The notes under the pieces: model-generated
Told to the model about the DNA's origin: nothing
Seen by the model: the letters and a program-made list of their open reading frames with translations, nothing else
Database searches by the model: none
Assembly (NCBI RefSeq): GCF_003725335.1
Contig: NZ_QIBY01000009.1
Span: 1 to 64,000, forward strand
Source of the DNA: Parvibacter caecicola
Lineage (GTDB): Bacteria; Actinomycetota; Coriobacteriia; Coriobacteriales; Eggerthellaceae
Length of the DNA stretch: 64,000 bases
Reading direction: 5' to 3'
Shown here: positions 25,592 through 34,236 of the stretch, piece after piece
Layout of the letters: every line of letters starts with the position of its first letter
Numbering within the stretch: position 1 is the stretch's first letter
Made by a program: the position numbers and the translations under genes

Positions 25592-27600
25592 TGGTGCTCG
25601 CCTATGAATGGAAGAAGCTCATGATCGGGCAGCGAGGGCTGGCCTGTCTGTTGGCAGCCCTGGTGGTCAGCGGGGTTTGGCTGGCGATAACCGAACAGCC
25701 CCAGAACATCACCATGCAAGAGCACCGATCCGATTACGCCTGGTGCCTTGAGAGGCTGGACGGAGCCCTGAACGACCAGAAAGAGACCTGGCTTCAAGAC
25801 GAGAGCGAGGCCATCACGGAAGCAAAAGCCGCCCGTGCCGAAGCGCAGGAAAGCTACTACAGCGGCCTCACCTCGGCTGAGGATTACGAAAGTGCGGCGG
25901 CCCAGGCCGGGGAGGTGCTGGCCCACGAGCGGGGCTTCGACGCCGCCTTCCAGCAGTACCTCTATGTATCGGAGAACCCGACCAACCGATACTTCCTTGA
26001 GACGAACGGCTGGGCCGGGCTTCTCTCTGTCCAGACGCTGGATTTCGCGGTGCTGCTGGCCGTCTTGTATCTGGCCGCCGCGGCTTTCTGCTCGGAATAC
26101 GCCTGCCAGATGGACGCGCTTTTGCGTACGACCCCCGAGGGCCGCGCAAGCGCCCGGTGCAAGGTGCTCATCGTCATCGGTTCCGCCGTTGCCCTTTGTG
26201 TCGCACTCTCCCTTCTCCAGCTCACGTTCTTCGCGGTGAAATACGGGCTGCCCCACGGGGACTATCCCCTCCAGAGCGTTCCGCTTTTCGGCACCAGCGA
26301 GAAGGGCCTCTCCCTTGCAGAGGCGTTCGTAGCGGCCGCCGCACTCCGTTGCTTCGGCGCGGTGATGCTCGCGGCCTTGCTCCTCTTCGCCTCGGTTATA
26401 GTGAGGAAGTACGCACTGACGGCTCTTATCGGCGCCGCTGCCACCCTTATCCCCCTCGTCGGGCTGCCGGCCCAGTTCGTCTTCCGCCTGCCCCTTCCCC
26501 TGCCGTTCTTGCTTGCGACGGGGTTCTTAGAGGGCAGCCGCTTTATGCAGGGTGATGGTGGGGAGGCAATCGCCGTGTTTGCCGAAGTGTCCCCGTGGGA
26601 ATTTGCGCTGGTGGCGGGAATTTCGGCGGCGCTTACGATGCTCGCGCTGTACGGAACGGTGCGACGCAGCACGAACTGCTGGCTCTTGGAGAAAAGGCCC
26701 CGCTTCGGCAGCAAGGCAAAGCCCGCGGCCGCCCTTCTGCTTGCCGCCGCCCTTCTGCTGCCCGTAACCGGATGCTCTTCCGAGGCCGCCGAGACCGTGG
26801 TCTACAACTCTGCCGCTCAAAGCTTGGCGGGTGACGGAATTGCCGTGACGTTCGACGACGAGGCCCAGGCCTATACCTTGGAACGCGAAGGGGCTACCCC
26901 TGTGGCCGTGGAGACCTCGCCCCTTTTCGGCGCCTTTTCCGACGAGGAGCTGGTGAAGGGCGCCTACGTAGACGGCCCGTGCGTGTACTACCTTACTTCG
27001 CGCACTCAGCAGTACGTCGATCGGGTTGGCAATTACAACAGCACGTTTACCCAGTTCAGCATCGTGCGCCTTAATGCGGACACGCTGGAGCGCCAAGTGA
27101 TTTTCGAGCAAATCGCCGACAGCGACCGCTCTCTGCTGGGGATTGACTACACCGTCGGCGACACCTGGGCGTTCCTGCCGGATTGCCACCGCTTCTTCCT
27201 GAACAATCGCAGTTTCTTCTTCGTGGTGAATGACAAGATCGTCGAAGTGGATCGGGCCACGCGGGCGACGCACACGCTTGCCATCCCCGCTGACGGCAAC
27301 ATCGCCTTCGACGGTCGCGCCATTTACTTCATAGACGAGGATTCGCGCCTTCAGGCCTACGACATCCAAACCCATGAAGCCACCTTCGTGGGAGATGTCG
27401 TCGCCCGCAGCTTCTGCCTCACCGAGGACGGCTTTTGCTACGTCAACCGTCTGGACGGCGACGCAGTCTGCACTTGCGCCAAAGACGGCTCCGATTCTGT
27501 GGTGGTGTTGGAAGGGCCTGCCCTATCGGTCGATTATGAAAACGGCGCGCTCTCGGCCACTCTGAAATCGGATGGCCGAACGGTTCCAGTTGAGTTATGA
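25588..27600 (+). CDS. ABC-2 type permease fused to a propeller-like lipoprotein domain
   Basis: 670 residues. Residues 1-~375 match the preceding permease in layout (N-terminal span, coiled-coil outside loop, then membrane spans with YLAAAAFCSEYACQMDALLRTTPEG). After a basic loop a second hydrophobic segment ends in a perfect internal lipobox (LLLPVTGCSS, about residue 390). The remaining ~280 residues are exported-looking propeller blades (IVRLNADTLERQVIFEQ, IYFIDEDSRLQAYDIQTHEATFVG). It looks like a lipoprotein gene fused in frame to the permease; whether the internal site is processed is unknown. Last gene of the operon. Confidence 0.82.
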   Translation: MMVLAYEWKKLMIGQRGLACLLAALVVSGVWLAITEQPQNITMQEHRSDYAWCLERLDGALNDQKETWLQDESEAITEAKAARAEAQESYYSGLTSAEDYESAAAQAGEVLAHERGFDAAFQQYLYVSENPTNRYFLETNGWAGLLSVQTLDFAVLLAVLYLAAAAFCSEYACQMDALLRTTPEGRASARCKVLIVIGSAVALCVALSLLQLTFFAVKYGLPHGDYPLQSVPLFGTSEKGLSLAEAFVAAAALRCFGAVMLAALLLFASVIVRKYALTALIGAAATLIPLVGLPAQFVFRLPLPLPFLLATGFLEGSRFMQGDGGEAIAVFAEVSPWEFALVAGISAALTMLALYGTVRRSTNCWLLEKRPRFGSKAKPAAALLLAAALLLPVTGCSSEAAETVVYNSAAQSLAGDGIAVTFDDEAQAYTLEREGATPVAVETSPLFGAFSDEELVKGAYVDGPCVYYLTSRTQQYVDRVGNYNSTFTQFSIVRLNADTLERQVIFEQIADSDRSLLGIDYTVGDTWAFLPDCHRFFLNNRSFFFVVNDKIVEVDRATRATHTLAIPADGNIAFDGRAIYFIDEDSRLQAYDIQTHEATFVGDVVARSFCLTEDGFCYVNRLDGDAVCTCAKDGSDSVVVLEGPALSVDYENGALSATLKSDGRTVPVEL

Positions 27601-27910
27601 CGTGCGGTTTTTCGCCTATGCGCAACTGGCCCAACGCGCGCTGCCTGCCCCCTCTTGCGCTATGAGGATTGATGCCCGTCGCCGTCACTTCGCCCGCATC
27701 CCTCAGTGTCGCCCTCCTGGGGGCCGCGACCGCGAGCAGATAGCGACCGCCTTTATGCGCCACTCTTCTCCGAACATGAGCAGGCCCGCGCTCGTCGGGT
27801 GAACCATCCCAACGATTTCGCCCTGCTCATCCTTCCGGGCGGAGAGGCTTGCCTGCTAAAAGAATGGGTCGAGGTTCGGCAAGGGCCATAAGGAAGACAA
27901 GCCGCCTCCG
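27601..27910. other. Gene-free gap with a short regulator remnant on the minus strand
   Basis: No full gene and no clear terminator. On the minus strand, about 27703-27858, one frame reads RKDEQGEIVGMVHPTSAGLL followed by MFGEEWRIKAVAI, the typical 'PTxAGLLxFG' end of divergent-AAA/AlbA_2 type ATP-binding regulators, with a stop just upstream and no start. Confidence 0.4.
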
Positions 27911-28237
27911 TCAGAGCAGGAGCAGCTGCCCAGACTGGAAGGAAACGACAAATGCCAGCGCGAACAGGCCTATGACCAACAGCGCCCAGAACACGTCCAG
28001 AACGATAACTGCAGTCGCGACGATCTTCGTGCCCGCGCCCTGATCTTCGGAACTGCTTTTTACGATGATTGCGAGCACGAGGCTTGCTGCGATGAACGCG
28101 AAGTTCGCGAGCATCCATCCTGTGCGCACCTCGTCCGTCAAAGAGTAGCCGAAAGCTCCGGGCAGAAGGGCGCAAAGGGGAAGCAACCCCAGCACCAAAG
28201 CGACAATACCCAAGGGTGAGATGATCTTCGTGTTCAT
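27911..28237 (-). CDS. Small membrane protein, last gene of the immunity-type operon
   Basis: 108 residues with three predicted membrane spans (ISPLGIVALVLGLLPLCALLPG; WMLANFAFIAASLVLAIIV; IVATAVIVLDVFWALLVIGLFALAFVV). It lies three bases after the permease stop on the same strand. No family recognised; DUF4190-like proteins have a similar profile. Probably an accessory membrane component. Confidence 0.7.
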   Translation of the reverse strand: MNTKIISPLGIVALVLGLLPLCALLPGAFGYSLTDEVRTGWMLANFAFIAASLVLAIIVKSSSEDQGAGTKIVATAVIVLDVFWALLVIGLFALAFVVSFQSGQLLLL

Positions 28238-28240
28238 TTC

Positions 28241-29005
28241 TTACCTCATTTCCTTTTTTCCAAATCGAAGCACCGACAATGAGAGGAACGCCGTGAAGAG
28301 CAGCGCCGCGAAGAGGACGAACGGGAACGGCTGGAACGCGGTCGATGCCATTTCGGCCGTGAAGTCATGGAGCGAGCACGAGACGAGGTAGCCGCTATAG
28401 CAGTACGGATAAGCTATCCAGGCGGGGGTGTTCGCGACGAGAACGCCCGGGATGACGAGAAGCAGGTTGAGCCCGACGGTGATGAGGGGCTTCTCGAAGA
28501 CCACCGTTATCGCCCACATGGCGGCAACGGCGGGCAGCATGGTCAGGAAAAGGCCCGCGCAGGACTTCAGCAGGTAGCCGATGGGCAATGTCTCCCGCAC
28601 CCCCATCATCTGGGTGGCGATGAGCCCGGCGATCACGAAGACCGCGAAGAACACAGCGATCTCCATGAGAAGGAAGAACGTGACGACTACGAACTTCGCC
28701 AGGGAGAGCTTGTAGCGGCTGACGGGGAGCGCGAGCATCTTCAGGATGCCGTTGTGCGACGTCTCCCTGCCCGCAATCATCACGCACACGACGATCATGC
28801 TGAGCGGGAGCAGGTAATACGCGTACACGAGCGCGCTCTGGACGAACATCGCGGGCCATGCGTTTGTGTACTCGGGGGTGAAGTAGCGGCTCAAGTTCGC
28901 CACCCCCGATACGACCACGAGGATGGGCGCGATGAAGATGAGCGGGACGATCTTCGACCTGCGCACTTTCATGAACTCGATTCCGATAAGGCTTGTAAAT
29001 CCCAT
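28241..29005 (-). CDS. ABC-2 permease, lantibiotic immunity type
   Basis: 254 residues, six hydrophobic segments, starting MGFTSLIGIEFMKVRRSKI as in MutE/EpiE/NisE-type permeases. GRETSHNGILKMLALPVSRYKLSLAKF is the usual cytoplasmic-loop block of these proteins. Together with the second permease and the ATPase it would expel or keep out membrane-active peptides. Separated by nine bases from the upstream permease gene. Confidence 0.85.
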   Translation of the reverse strand: MGFTSLIGIEFMKVRRSKIVPLIFIAPILVVVSGVANLSRYFTPEYTNAWPAMFVQSALVYAYYLLPLSMIVVCVMIAGRETSHNGILKMLALPVSRYKLSLAKFVVVTFFLLMEIAVFFAVFVIAGLIATQMMGVRETLPIGYLLKSCAGLFLTMLPAVAAMWAITVVFEKPLITVGLNLLLVIPGVLVANTPAWIAYPYCYSGYLVSCSLHDFTAEMASTAFQPFPFVLFAALLFTAFLSLSVLRFGKKEMR

Positions 29006-29014
29006 AACTGCCTC

Positions 29015-29740
29015 CTACTCGTAGCGCCTGCGGCCGGAAAGCCAGAGCCCAGCCGCAAGGAAGATGACCGTCTGCGCCGCCGAAACCGCGATGGCCAGGA
29101 AGTCCGGCTGGCCGCTCATGGCAATCGCCGGCTTCAGCATCAGGACGAAGGGGTGGGCCAGGACGAGGGGCGAGTCGACGCTGGCGAGCGCCATGGCGCT
29201 CAAGAAGCCCGCCACGCCTATGCCGAGGGGTATCCACATGTTCTCGATGCGCGACGACACGAGCAGCATGAGGGTAAGAACGGGCATGCTGGTGATGAGC
29301 GAGTAGCCGGCGAAGGCGATCACGGCGCCAGGATCGTACGCCCCTTCGGGCAGGCTGCTCGCTCCGATCAGGGCGAGCACTCCGTTCTGCATCGCGACCG
29401 CGGTGAGCAGCCCAACAGCGAGGACGAGGAACTTGCTCACGTACATCGAAGGCATCTTCATGGGCATCACGAGCATTTTCTTGATGGCATCGCCCCTGAA
29501 CTCCATGCCGTAGATCATGCACGTCGCCACGATGACCCCAAACATGTTGATGACGACGATCATCCCGTAGAGCTGCGTGAGCAGGATGTCCATCGGGTCG
29601 AGCGGCATGCCGAGCAGCGTCTCTCCGCGGACGAGGAAGTTCGCGCATGCGTAAAGGGCTCCCAAGACGCCGATCGCCAAGAGCACGAAAACGATGCCCG
29701 TCCTGCGCTCTTTGCGCAGCTCGATCGACAGCGCGCTCAT
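29015..29740 (-). CDS. ABC-2 permease, lantibiotic immunity type
   Basis: 241 residues, six spans. MSALSIELRKERRTGI at the start and YGMEFRGDAIKKMLVMPMKMPSMYVSKFLV match the same family as the following permease, so the two probably form a heterodimer (NisE/NisG-like). Its start overlaps the stop of the ATPase gene by four bases. Confidence 0.85.
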   Translation of the reverse strand: MSALSIELRKERRTGIVFVLLAIGVLGALYACANFLVRGETLLGMPLDPMDILLTQLYGMIVVINMFGVIVATCMIYGMEFRGDAIKKMLVMPMKMPSMYVSKFLVLAVGLLTAVAMQNGVLALIGASSLPEGAYDPGAVIAFAGYSLITSMPVLTLMLLVSSRIENMWIPLGIGVAGFLSAMALASVDSPLVLAHPFVLMLKPAIAMSGQPDFLAIAVSAAQTVIFLAAGLWLSGRRRYE

Positions 29741-30534
29741 AGGACGGCCCTCTGCTTCCGCAAGAGGTTGTCCTGCTCTATCATCGCCAAGAACAGCTCT
29801 TCCAGGTTCTCGGCGGCGTAGCCCGAGGCAATCGCCTGGGCGCGCAGGTTGTCGAGGCTTCCCTCGTAGAGCATCGTCCCATGGTTCAAGATGCCGATAT
29901 CGTCAGCCATGAGCTCGATCTCCGACAGCATGTGGGAAGAGACGAGCACCGTGCAGTCGAAGGCCTTCGGCAGTGATTTGACGAGGTTTCTGATCTCGTG
30001 TATTCCGGCAGGGTCCAGGCCGTTCGTCGGCTCGTCTAGGATGAGGATCGGAGGCCTTCCAAGAAGGGCCTCGGCAAGCCCCAGCCGCTGCTTCATGCCA
30101 AGCGAGTACTTCTTCGCGAGGCGGCCGCCGAACTCCGACAGGCCCACGAGTTCCAGGGCCTCGTCCACGGAGCTCGCAGGCAGGCCCAGTATCCTCCGGA
30201 TGATATCGAGGTTCTCCCTTCCGGTGAGGTTGGCGTAGTAAGAGGGAGACTCGATGAAGGAGCCGACCTCCTTGAGGATCGCCACCCGGCTGTCCGGAAA
30301 GCGCATACCGCCGATCTCGAAGGCGCCCGATGTGGGCGCCGTGAGGCCGAGCAGCATCTTCATGGTCGTTGACTTTCCCGCTCCGTTGGGCCCGAGGAAC
30401 CCGTAGATGCTCCCCTTCCGCACATGCATTGAGACATCGTTGACGGCGACGAAGTCCTTGTAGCGCTTCGTCAGATTGCGGGTCTCGATGATGAGAGGAT
30501 GGCGCCTCGAACGCCCTGGTTGCGCATGTTTCAT
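29737..30534 (-). CDS. ABC transporter ATP-binding protein, lantibiotic immunity type
   Basis: 265 residues. Walker A FLGPNGAGKSTTMKM, Q-loop SFIESPSYYANLTGRENL (the ESP..Y..LT.REN block is typical of BcrA/NisF ATPases), signature YSLGMKQRLG, Walker B ILILDEPTNGLDPAG and switch His VSSHMLSE. GGAGC lies upstream of the ATG. It heads a four-gene operon divergent from its own two-component system. Families of this kind (NisFEG, CprABC) protect against lantibiotics or cationic peptides. Confidence 0.92.
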   Translation of the reverse strand: MKHAQPGRSRRHPLIIETRNLTKRYKDFVAVNDVSMHVRKGSIYGFLGPNGAGKSTTMKMLLGLTAPTSGAFEIGGMRFPDSRVAILKEVGSFIESPSYYANLTGRENLDIIRRILGLPASSVDEALELVGLSEFGGRLAKKYSLGMKQRLGLAEALLGRPPILILDEPTNGLDPAGIHEIRNLVKSLPKAFDCTVLVSSHMLSEIELMADDIGILNHGTMLYEGSLDNLRAQAIASGYAAENLEELFLAMIEQDNLLRKQRAVL

Positions 30535-30598
30535 CGTTGCTCCTTTCGACGGAAATCAAGGTATTCGCCCCGCCTGACATTCCTCGATTGTGCACCTG

Positions 30599-30614
30599 AC
30601 TTTTTCCTTACTTT
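30599..30614 (+). promoter_or_regulatory. ACTTT direct repeat in the divergent promoter
   Basis: ACTTT at 30599 and 30610, 11 bp apart, between the divergent ATPase and response-regulator genes. The spacing equals that of the TTGAC boxes in the neighbouring module, consistent with an OmpR-family site. Confidence 0.4.
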
Positions 30615-30676
30615 CGCGTACAGCCCAGGCGCGGGACTGTATTCTGCACAGTGGATAGGTTTGAGAAAGGCACCTC

Positions 30677-31378
30677 GTGGATTACGCTCTCTTGCACAGC
30701 AAAAGAATCTTGCTCGTGGACGACGAGCCGGAGCTTCTTGCCCTCGTGTCAGATATCCTGACCGACGCTGGGTTCGGGGAGATATTCACCGCAGCAAATG
30801 CAAAGGACGCGCTTGAGCGCTCCGATGAAGTTAATCCGGAGCTGGCAATCTTGGACGTGATGCTTCCCGATGGCGACGGGTTCTCGCTCATGCGGCAGGT
30901 GCGCAAGTCGTCCGACATCCCCGTGATATTCCTCACGGCGAAAGACGAGCCCATCGACAGGATATCGGGCCTGGGCCTGGGAGCCGACGACTACATTCCC
31001 AAGCCATTCCTTCCCCAGGAGCTCTTGCTGCGCGTCTACGCAGTACTCAGGAGGTCATACCCCGCGGTTGAGCCAAGGGTCCAACTTGATTATTGCGTGA
31101 TCGATTTCGACAGGGCCGAAGCCGTGCGCGAAGACGGCCCGGTCTCGCTCACGGCAAAGGAGTTCGCGCTGCTGGAGATTCTTTCCCGCAATCAGGGCAA
31201 AGTGGTCACAACCGACGCCATTTGCAATGCCTTGTGGGGCGGGGACGCATTCGGGTACGAGAACCCCCTCAATGCCCACATCAGGCGCGTGCGGGAGAAG
31301 ATCGAGCGCGATCCATCGCATCCCGTGTCGCTCATCACCTGCAAGGGGCTCGGGTACAAGCTGATGGTTTGCAGGTGA
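30677..31378 (+). CDS. OmpR-family response regulator
   Basis: 233 residues. Receiver domain: VDDEPE, Asp in LAILDVMLPDGDG, FLTAKDEP, and YIPKPFLPQEL. DNA-binding winged helix from LTAKEFALLEILSRNQGKVVTTDAICNALWG to CKGLGYKLMV. The GTG start is preceded by GAGAAAGG. Divergent to the immunity-type ABC operon and five bases upstream of its sensor kinase, resembling NisRK/CprRK arrangements. Confidence 0.93.
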   Translation: MDYALLHSKRILLVDDEPELLALVSDILTDAGFGEIFTAANAKDALERSDEVNPELAILDVMLPDGDGFSLMRQVRKSSDIPVIFLTAKDEPIDRISGLGLGADDYIPKPFLPQELLLRVYAVLRRSYPAVEPRVQLDYCVIDFDRAEAVREDGPVSLTAKEFALLEILSRNQGKVVTTDAICNALWGGDAFGYENPLNAHIRRVREKIERDPSHPVSLITCKGLGYKLMVCR

Positions 31379-31382
31379 TGCC

Positions 31383-32744
31383 GTGAAGTCCCTGCGCCCC
31401 TATATCGCGAGAAACCTCGCGTTCTTCGCCGCCCTGATGGTCGCTTTGCTGGCGTTCAATGCGGCGGCGTTCGGCATCTTCTTCTCCGGAGCAGTCGCCC
31501 ATGAGGCCGGAGATGCCTCGCCCGCGGCCATGCTCCATGCCATTGAGGACACAACAAGCGCATCGGAGGCATCTCCGGAGGCGAGGAGCAAGCTACGGGA
31601 AAACGGCATATGGGCGCTGTTCATAAAGCCGGATGGGGACTGCTCGTGGTCGGTTGACGCTCCCGAGGGCGTTCCCCTCCACTACACTCTGCAGGACGTC
31701 GCGCGCTTCTCGAAGGGATATATCTCCGACTACCCTGTTTTCACCCGCGTCACTGACGCCGGCCTGCTGGTCTTGGGCTATCCCAAGGACAGCTACATGA
31801 AGATCACAAGCAACTACATCCCCATGCAGGCGGTGCAAGCTCTCCCGCCTTTCCTCGTGGTGATGGCGCTCCTCGATGTCGGCTGCCTCTTTCTAGCCTA
31901 TTGGCTCTCAAAGAGGCGCACTCTGTCTGGATTGGAGCCCATCGAGGATGCCATCGAGGCACTGGGAACGGGCAAGGCGGCGCATCCTCTGCCGAAGGGG
32001 ACGCTTGCGAATCTTTCGGAGAGCGTGACTCGCGCGTCCGACCTCATCGCCAAGCAGAATGAGGCGCGTGCGAACTGGATTGCCGGCATATCCCATGACA
32101 TCCGCACCCCGCTCACCCTCATCATGGGAAATGCGGAGCGCATCGCCAGCGACGCCTCTGCCCCATCGGATGTGTCTGGCCGCGCTGCCCTTATCAGCGC
32201 GCAGAGCGTCAAGATCAGCACCCTGATCAACGACCTGAATCTTGCCTCCCAGCTGGAGTACGACATGCAGCCCTTGCATAAGGCGAAAGCGAAGCCCTCG
32301 AAGATCGTTCGCAAGGCGGTGGCAGATACGATTAACGCATGCCCGGAAACGAGGTATTCCTACGAGATGGAAATCGAACAGGAGGCCGAAAAGGCGGCCG
32401 TTGAGTGCGATGAGCGCTTGCTCGGACGGGCGATAGGGAATATCCTGCAGAACAGCGTCACGCACAACCCGCAGGGCTGCCGCATACGCATAGGGCTGAA
32501 TGCGACCGATGAGCATGTGCTCATCACCATTGAAGATGACGGGGTGGGGGCGGCCGGAGAAGGCCTGCTCGCCCTTCTTAAATCTCAGGAACACGCGAGC
32601 AGCACCGACGAAAACCTCGACCTTCGTCACGGGCTCGGCTTGCAAATCGCGTCTCGGGTGATAAGGGCGCACCAGGGAAATCTCTCCTTTACGGCTCCCG
32701 TCGAAGGCGGCTTCAAAACTGTAGTGCAGCTTTCCAGGTGTTAA
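31383..32744 (+). CDS. Sensor histidine kinase, lantibiotic/cationic-peptide type
   Basis: 453 residues. Two spans (residues ~10-35, ~155-178) enclose a ~120-residue outside domain. No clear HAMP. H-box GISHDIRTPLTLIMGNAERI, N-box IGNILQNSVTHNPQG, G-boxes EDDGVGA and LRHGLGLQIASRVI. The short outside domain with aromatic DCSWSVDAPEG and the divergent immunity transporter suggest direct sensing of an envelope-active peptide. Confidence 0.9.
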   Translation: MKSLRPYIARNLAFFAALMVALLAFNAAAFGIFFSGAVAHEAGDASPAAMLHAIEDTTSASEASPEARSKLRENGIWALFIKPDGDCSWSVDAPEGVPLHYTLQDVARFSKGYISDYPVFTRVTDAGLLVLGYPKDSYMKITSNYIPMQAVQALPPFLVVMALLDVGCLFLAYWLSKRRTLSGLEPIEDAIEALGTGKAAHPLPKGTLANLSESVTRASDLIAKQNEARANWIAGISHDIRTPLTLIMGNAERIASDASAPSDVSGRAALISAQSVKISTLINDLNLASQLEYDMQPLHKAKAKPSKIVRKAVADTINACPETRYSYEMEIEQEAEKAAVECDERLLGRAIGNILQNSVTHNPQGCRIRIGLNATDEHVLITIEDDGVGAAGEGLLALLKSQEHASSTDENLDLRHGLGLQIASRVIRAHQGNLSFTAPVEGGFKTVVQLSRC

Positions 32745-33031
32745 TCCGGCTCCCCAACCCGGAAAATGCTCGATCGCTCAGGGTTCACCTGTTCGCTAAG
32801 CGCCGGTTTCCCGTAACCAGCAGACATCCACTTCTTTTACTACGAAGCTACTCCGAAGTCTGTTTGGGAGCGTTTTATTCCTTCAGTTATTCCGTCATCG
32901 CATGAAGGGATACTTAGCGCGAATACGGCGTCTCTTCACCCCACGCCTGGGAGCAGATCTGGGTCGTCAACCCGGATGTGGCCCCTTCAGTCGCTTCAGC
33001 GCGGCGACGGTTTCGGGCGCTCCTCCTGCGG
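32745..33031. other. Gap between the kinase and the yjdF leader
   Basis: No gene or clear terminator recognised in these ~290 bases. Base composition is more AT-rich than its surroundings in the middle (about 32810-32900). Confidence 0.4.
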
Positions 33032-33166
33032 TATACTTGTCCTAGAAGGTAAAAACACGACCCCGTCGGGTAGTCGGGGTGCGGCCGCCCTCTTGCGACG
33101 AGCCGTCAGTAACCTGCCTCCTTGGTTGTCCCTCCTTCAGGTTCGTCATCGACATAAAGGAGGAAC
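33032..33166 (+). ncRNA. Probable yjdF-motif riboswitch leader
   Basis: TATACT (33032-33037) gives a likely start near 33044. The transcript begins AGAAGGTAAAAACACGACC, contains the hairpin ACCCCG...CGGGGT and ends in two tandem anti-Shine-Dalgarno sequences, CCTCCTT at 33117-33123 and 33131-33137. Either can pair with AAGGAGG (33157-33163), the ribosome binding site of the next gene. That gene is a YjdF (DUF2992) protein, the known partner of the yjdF RNA, whose reported ligands are azaaromatic compounds. Motif identity is from memory and context, not from a covariance search. Confidence 0.7.
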
Positions 33167-33170
33167 TGCG

Positions 33171-33587
33171 ATGAGCCTGTGCAAACTCACCGTGCGCTTC
33201 GAGGAGCCGTTTTGGATCGGCCTCGTCGAGTGCGAGGACGGCGACAGCTACAGCGTGGCGAAGCACGTCTTCGGCGCAGAACCCACCACGCCCGAGGTGT
33301 TCGACTTCATCCGCGACCACTGGAACGACCTTCGCTTCACGCGCGAGGTCCAGGTCGAGGCCAAGGAGTCCAAGCGCATCAACCCCAAGAGGCTCCGCCG
33401 CGTGATCGAGAAGGAGGTGCGATCGGGCGCCTGGCGCGGGACCAAGGCGCAGCAGACGCTCGCAGAGCAGCGCGGCGTAGCGATAGAAACCAGCGAGGCG
33501 CTTTCTCGGCAACGGAAAGAAGAGCGCAGGCGCGAGCAGTTCGCCAAGCGGACGGAGAAGCGCAAGCAGAGGCATCGCGGCCACTAG
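33171..33587 (+). CDS. yjdF: YjdF family protein (DUF2992)
   Basis: 138 residues. The start CKLTVRFEEPFWIGLVE, the block HVFGAEPTTPEVFDFI, the segment INPKRLRR, the TKAQQTLAEQ segment, and the basic, charged C-terminus ending KRKQRHRGH all match DUF2992. Function unknown in the family; it is regulated by a riboswitch for heteroaromatic compounds in other bacteria and may help handle toxic azaaromatics. AAAGGAGGAA precedes the ATG. Lies at the left edge of the accessory zone. Confidence 0.88.
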   Translation: MSLCKLTVRFEEPFWIGLVECEDGDSYSVAKHVFGAEPTTPEVFDFIRDHWNDLRFTREVQVEAKESKRINPKRLRRVIEKEVRSGAWRGTKAQQTLAEQRGVAIETSEALSRQRKEERRREQFAKRTEKRKQRHRGH

Positions 33588-33765
33588 GGGATGCTTGCCG
33601 CACGTCGTCATGCTTGCTCTGCGCCATGGGCAAGCGCGTCATGCCCTCCTACATCATGACCGGCGGCAACATCCAGATAGAGAAGTCCAAAGTGCAAATG
33701 ATCACCGAGGACATCGCGGAGATGATCGGGCTCATCGGAGCCTAGAGGCCCCTCCTCAACAAGCG
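33588..33765. repeat. Left copy of an inverted duplication (partner at 45230-45640)
   Basis: The left copy shares CTTGCCGCAC, the CTGCGCCATGG segment, and a long block around AACATCCAGATAGAGAAGTCC through to GAGGCC(C/T)CTCCTCAA with the right copy in reverse complement. It lacks the middle ~270 bases of the right copy. Confidence 0.75.
33626..33745 (+). pseudogene. Internally deleted copy of the 99-aa protein at 45253-45552
   Basis: 39 codons: a short N-terminus (MGKRVMPSYIMTGG) joined to NIQIEKSKVQMITEDIAEMI and GLIGA, which is almost identical to the C-terminus of the minus-strand gene at 45253. It may still be translated as a small protein, but deletion of the middle argues for decay. Confidence 0.55.
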
Positions 33766-34014
33766 GCCAGGGAGAGCAGCGGCCTAGGTTGACGCCGATT
33801 GACGGCATGAAAGCTGGCCCTATAGGTCGGACAAGACATCACTTTGCTAATTTCGTCGCAAACTGGCGTTTTCAGATTGCTGTTTTCGTCGCAGCTTGCT
33901 CATCCATCAAACCAATCGCCTTCATAACAGCCACGTCTTCGCAGCATTCTGTTCCGTCTGTTCATCACCAACCATCGCAGGAGCTATTCTCCTACTACCT
34001 CATTGTGGGGGGGC

Positions 34015-34170
34015 ATGCCCACTGCGGTTGCGCTACCCTGCTACAACGTAACGGAGCTGGTATGCGGCTGGTCCGATTCGGAATTCACCATTGCCTACAT
34101 GCCCTGGTACCTCGCCGCGTTTTTGAAGCCCGATTCCCTGCCTCCGTCGTTCGTGGTGGAGCTGCCCTAG
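34015..34170 (+). CDS. Possible 51-residue hypothetical protein or 3' remnant
   Basis: Reads MPTAVALPCYNVTELVCGW through AYMPWYLAAFLKPD to VVELP. The residue mix is protein-like but I recognise no family and there is no clear ribosome binding site. It may be the tail of a larger lost gene, since the upstream frame is partly open. Confidence 0.3.
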   Translation: MPTAVALPCYNVTELVCGWSDSEFTIAYMPWYLAAFLKPDSLPPSFVVELP

Positions 34171-34236
34171 GCGGCCGTCCTCCCGCGCCACTGCATCACC
34201 GGACGGCCGGGGCTCGCCCCGTGGTACCATGGGCCC

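Noticed and set aside
28367..29821. 484-codon plus-strand frame across the immunity permeases
   Set aside because: Extremely charged Glu/Asp/His/Arg translation that is the complement of two clear membrane proteins.
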